Shown here piece after piece: positions 62,095 through 64,000 of a stretch of DNA of 64,000 bases (its first letter is position 1; every line of letters begins with the position of its first letter). This DNA is from Propionibacteriales bacterium (GTDB lineage Bacteria; Actinomycetota; Actinomycetes; Propionibacteriales; Nocardioidaceae). A program made the translations under genes and the position numbers. The notes below the pieces were generated by a model that saw nothing but the letters and a program-made list of their open reading frames with translations, searched no databases and was not told the origin of the DNA. The stretch is from the NCBI GenBank assembly GCA_026392465.1, contig JAPLCA010000030.1:1-64000 (forward strand). The letters run 5' to 3'.

Positions 62095-64000
<1,906 letters not shown>

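Overview
The window is a 64 kb piece of a high-GC actinobacterial chromosome. GTG starts are common, many starts overlap the previous stop by GTGA or ATGA, and many genes have a TANNNT -10 hexamer only 6-7 nt before the start codon, which points to leaderless mRNAs. The gene set (garA, ftsR, rbpA, split lnt/ppm1, DUF881-sbp-DUF881, RskA-type anti-sigma factor, DUF222-HNH) fits Actinomycetota. The intergenic repeats and gene content suggest Nocardioidaceae (Aeromicrobium or Nocardioides-like); that family assignment is inference.

Layout. 0-0.7 kb: 3' part of an IS3-type transposase gene. 0.8-6.3 kb: OhrR-type regulator, inositol-phosphatase-like enzyme, LOG-family protein, Nudix hydrolase, two divergent S4-domain RNA-binding proteins, a spermidine-synthase-like protein, a PH-like membrane protein and ornithine aminotransferase. 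6.3-10.1 kb: copper-handling cluster (membrane protein, YcnI, CopC, CopD-CtaG fusion), closed by a 21-bp terminator shared with the convergent superoxide dismutase gene. 10.9-19.4 kb: a core block matching the order of M. tuberculosis Rv1822-Rv1832: pgsA, DUF881, sbp, DUF881, gcvH, garA, ftsR, DUF151, a second MerR gene, and gcvP behind a glycine riboswitch. 19.4-21.1 kb: remnants of a damaged secretion/WXG100-like neighbourhood with an apparent deletion scar. 21.1-24.8 kb: alpha/beta hydrolases, a sigK/rskA pair and small membrane proteins. 24.8-29.1 kb: assimilatory sulfate operon cysH-cysD-cysN-cysG. 29.1-31.0 kb: ArsR-type regulator plus MFS efflux pump behind a perfect 34-bp palindrome. 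31-35 kb: YrdC-like protein, hydrolase, MFS, DNA glycosylase and DUF1992 protein. 35.1-37.4 kb: glpF-glpK. 37.5-44.0 kb: GNAT, DUF222-HNH endonuclease, a cluster of GGTCTCGATACG-type repeats, an EamA exporter with a divergent Lrp regulator, a PRISE-type reductase, small proteins and a secreted protein. 44-50 kb: hydrolase, a condensation-domain/GNAT fusion convergent with a UvrA-like ABC protein, and a 760-bp gene-free region built of nested inverted repeats. 50-55.6 kb: DoxX, MFS, iron-permease-like protein, hydrolases, MBL-fold protein and a frameshifted DMT permease. 55.6-64 kb: an XRE-HTH/MurA-like fusion behind its own palindrome, GDPD, UMF1-type MFS, rbpA, ppm1, lnt, M24 peptidase and the 5' part of a secreted PA/M28 peptidase.

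Working together: the sulfate genes form one translationally coupled unit that reduces sulfate through APS (iron-sulfur type CysH, no CysC) and makes siroheme. glpF/glpK import and phosphorylate glycerol. ppm1 and lnt are the split counterpart of the two-domain mycobacterial Ppm1. gcvH and gcvP supply two subunits of the glycine cleavage system, with glycine sensing only in front of gcvP.

Most notable: (1) the HTH-MurA fusion with an adjacent palindromic operator that overlaps its own -10; (2) the nested inverted-repeat element at 49.5-50.1 kb; (3) the condensation-type acyltransferase fused to GNAT; (4) the reciprocal 5' truncations at 19.68 kb.
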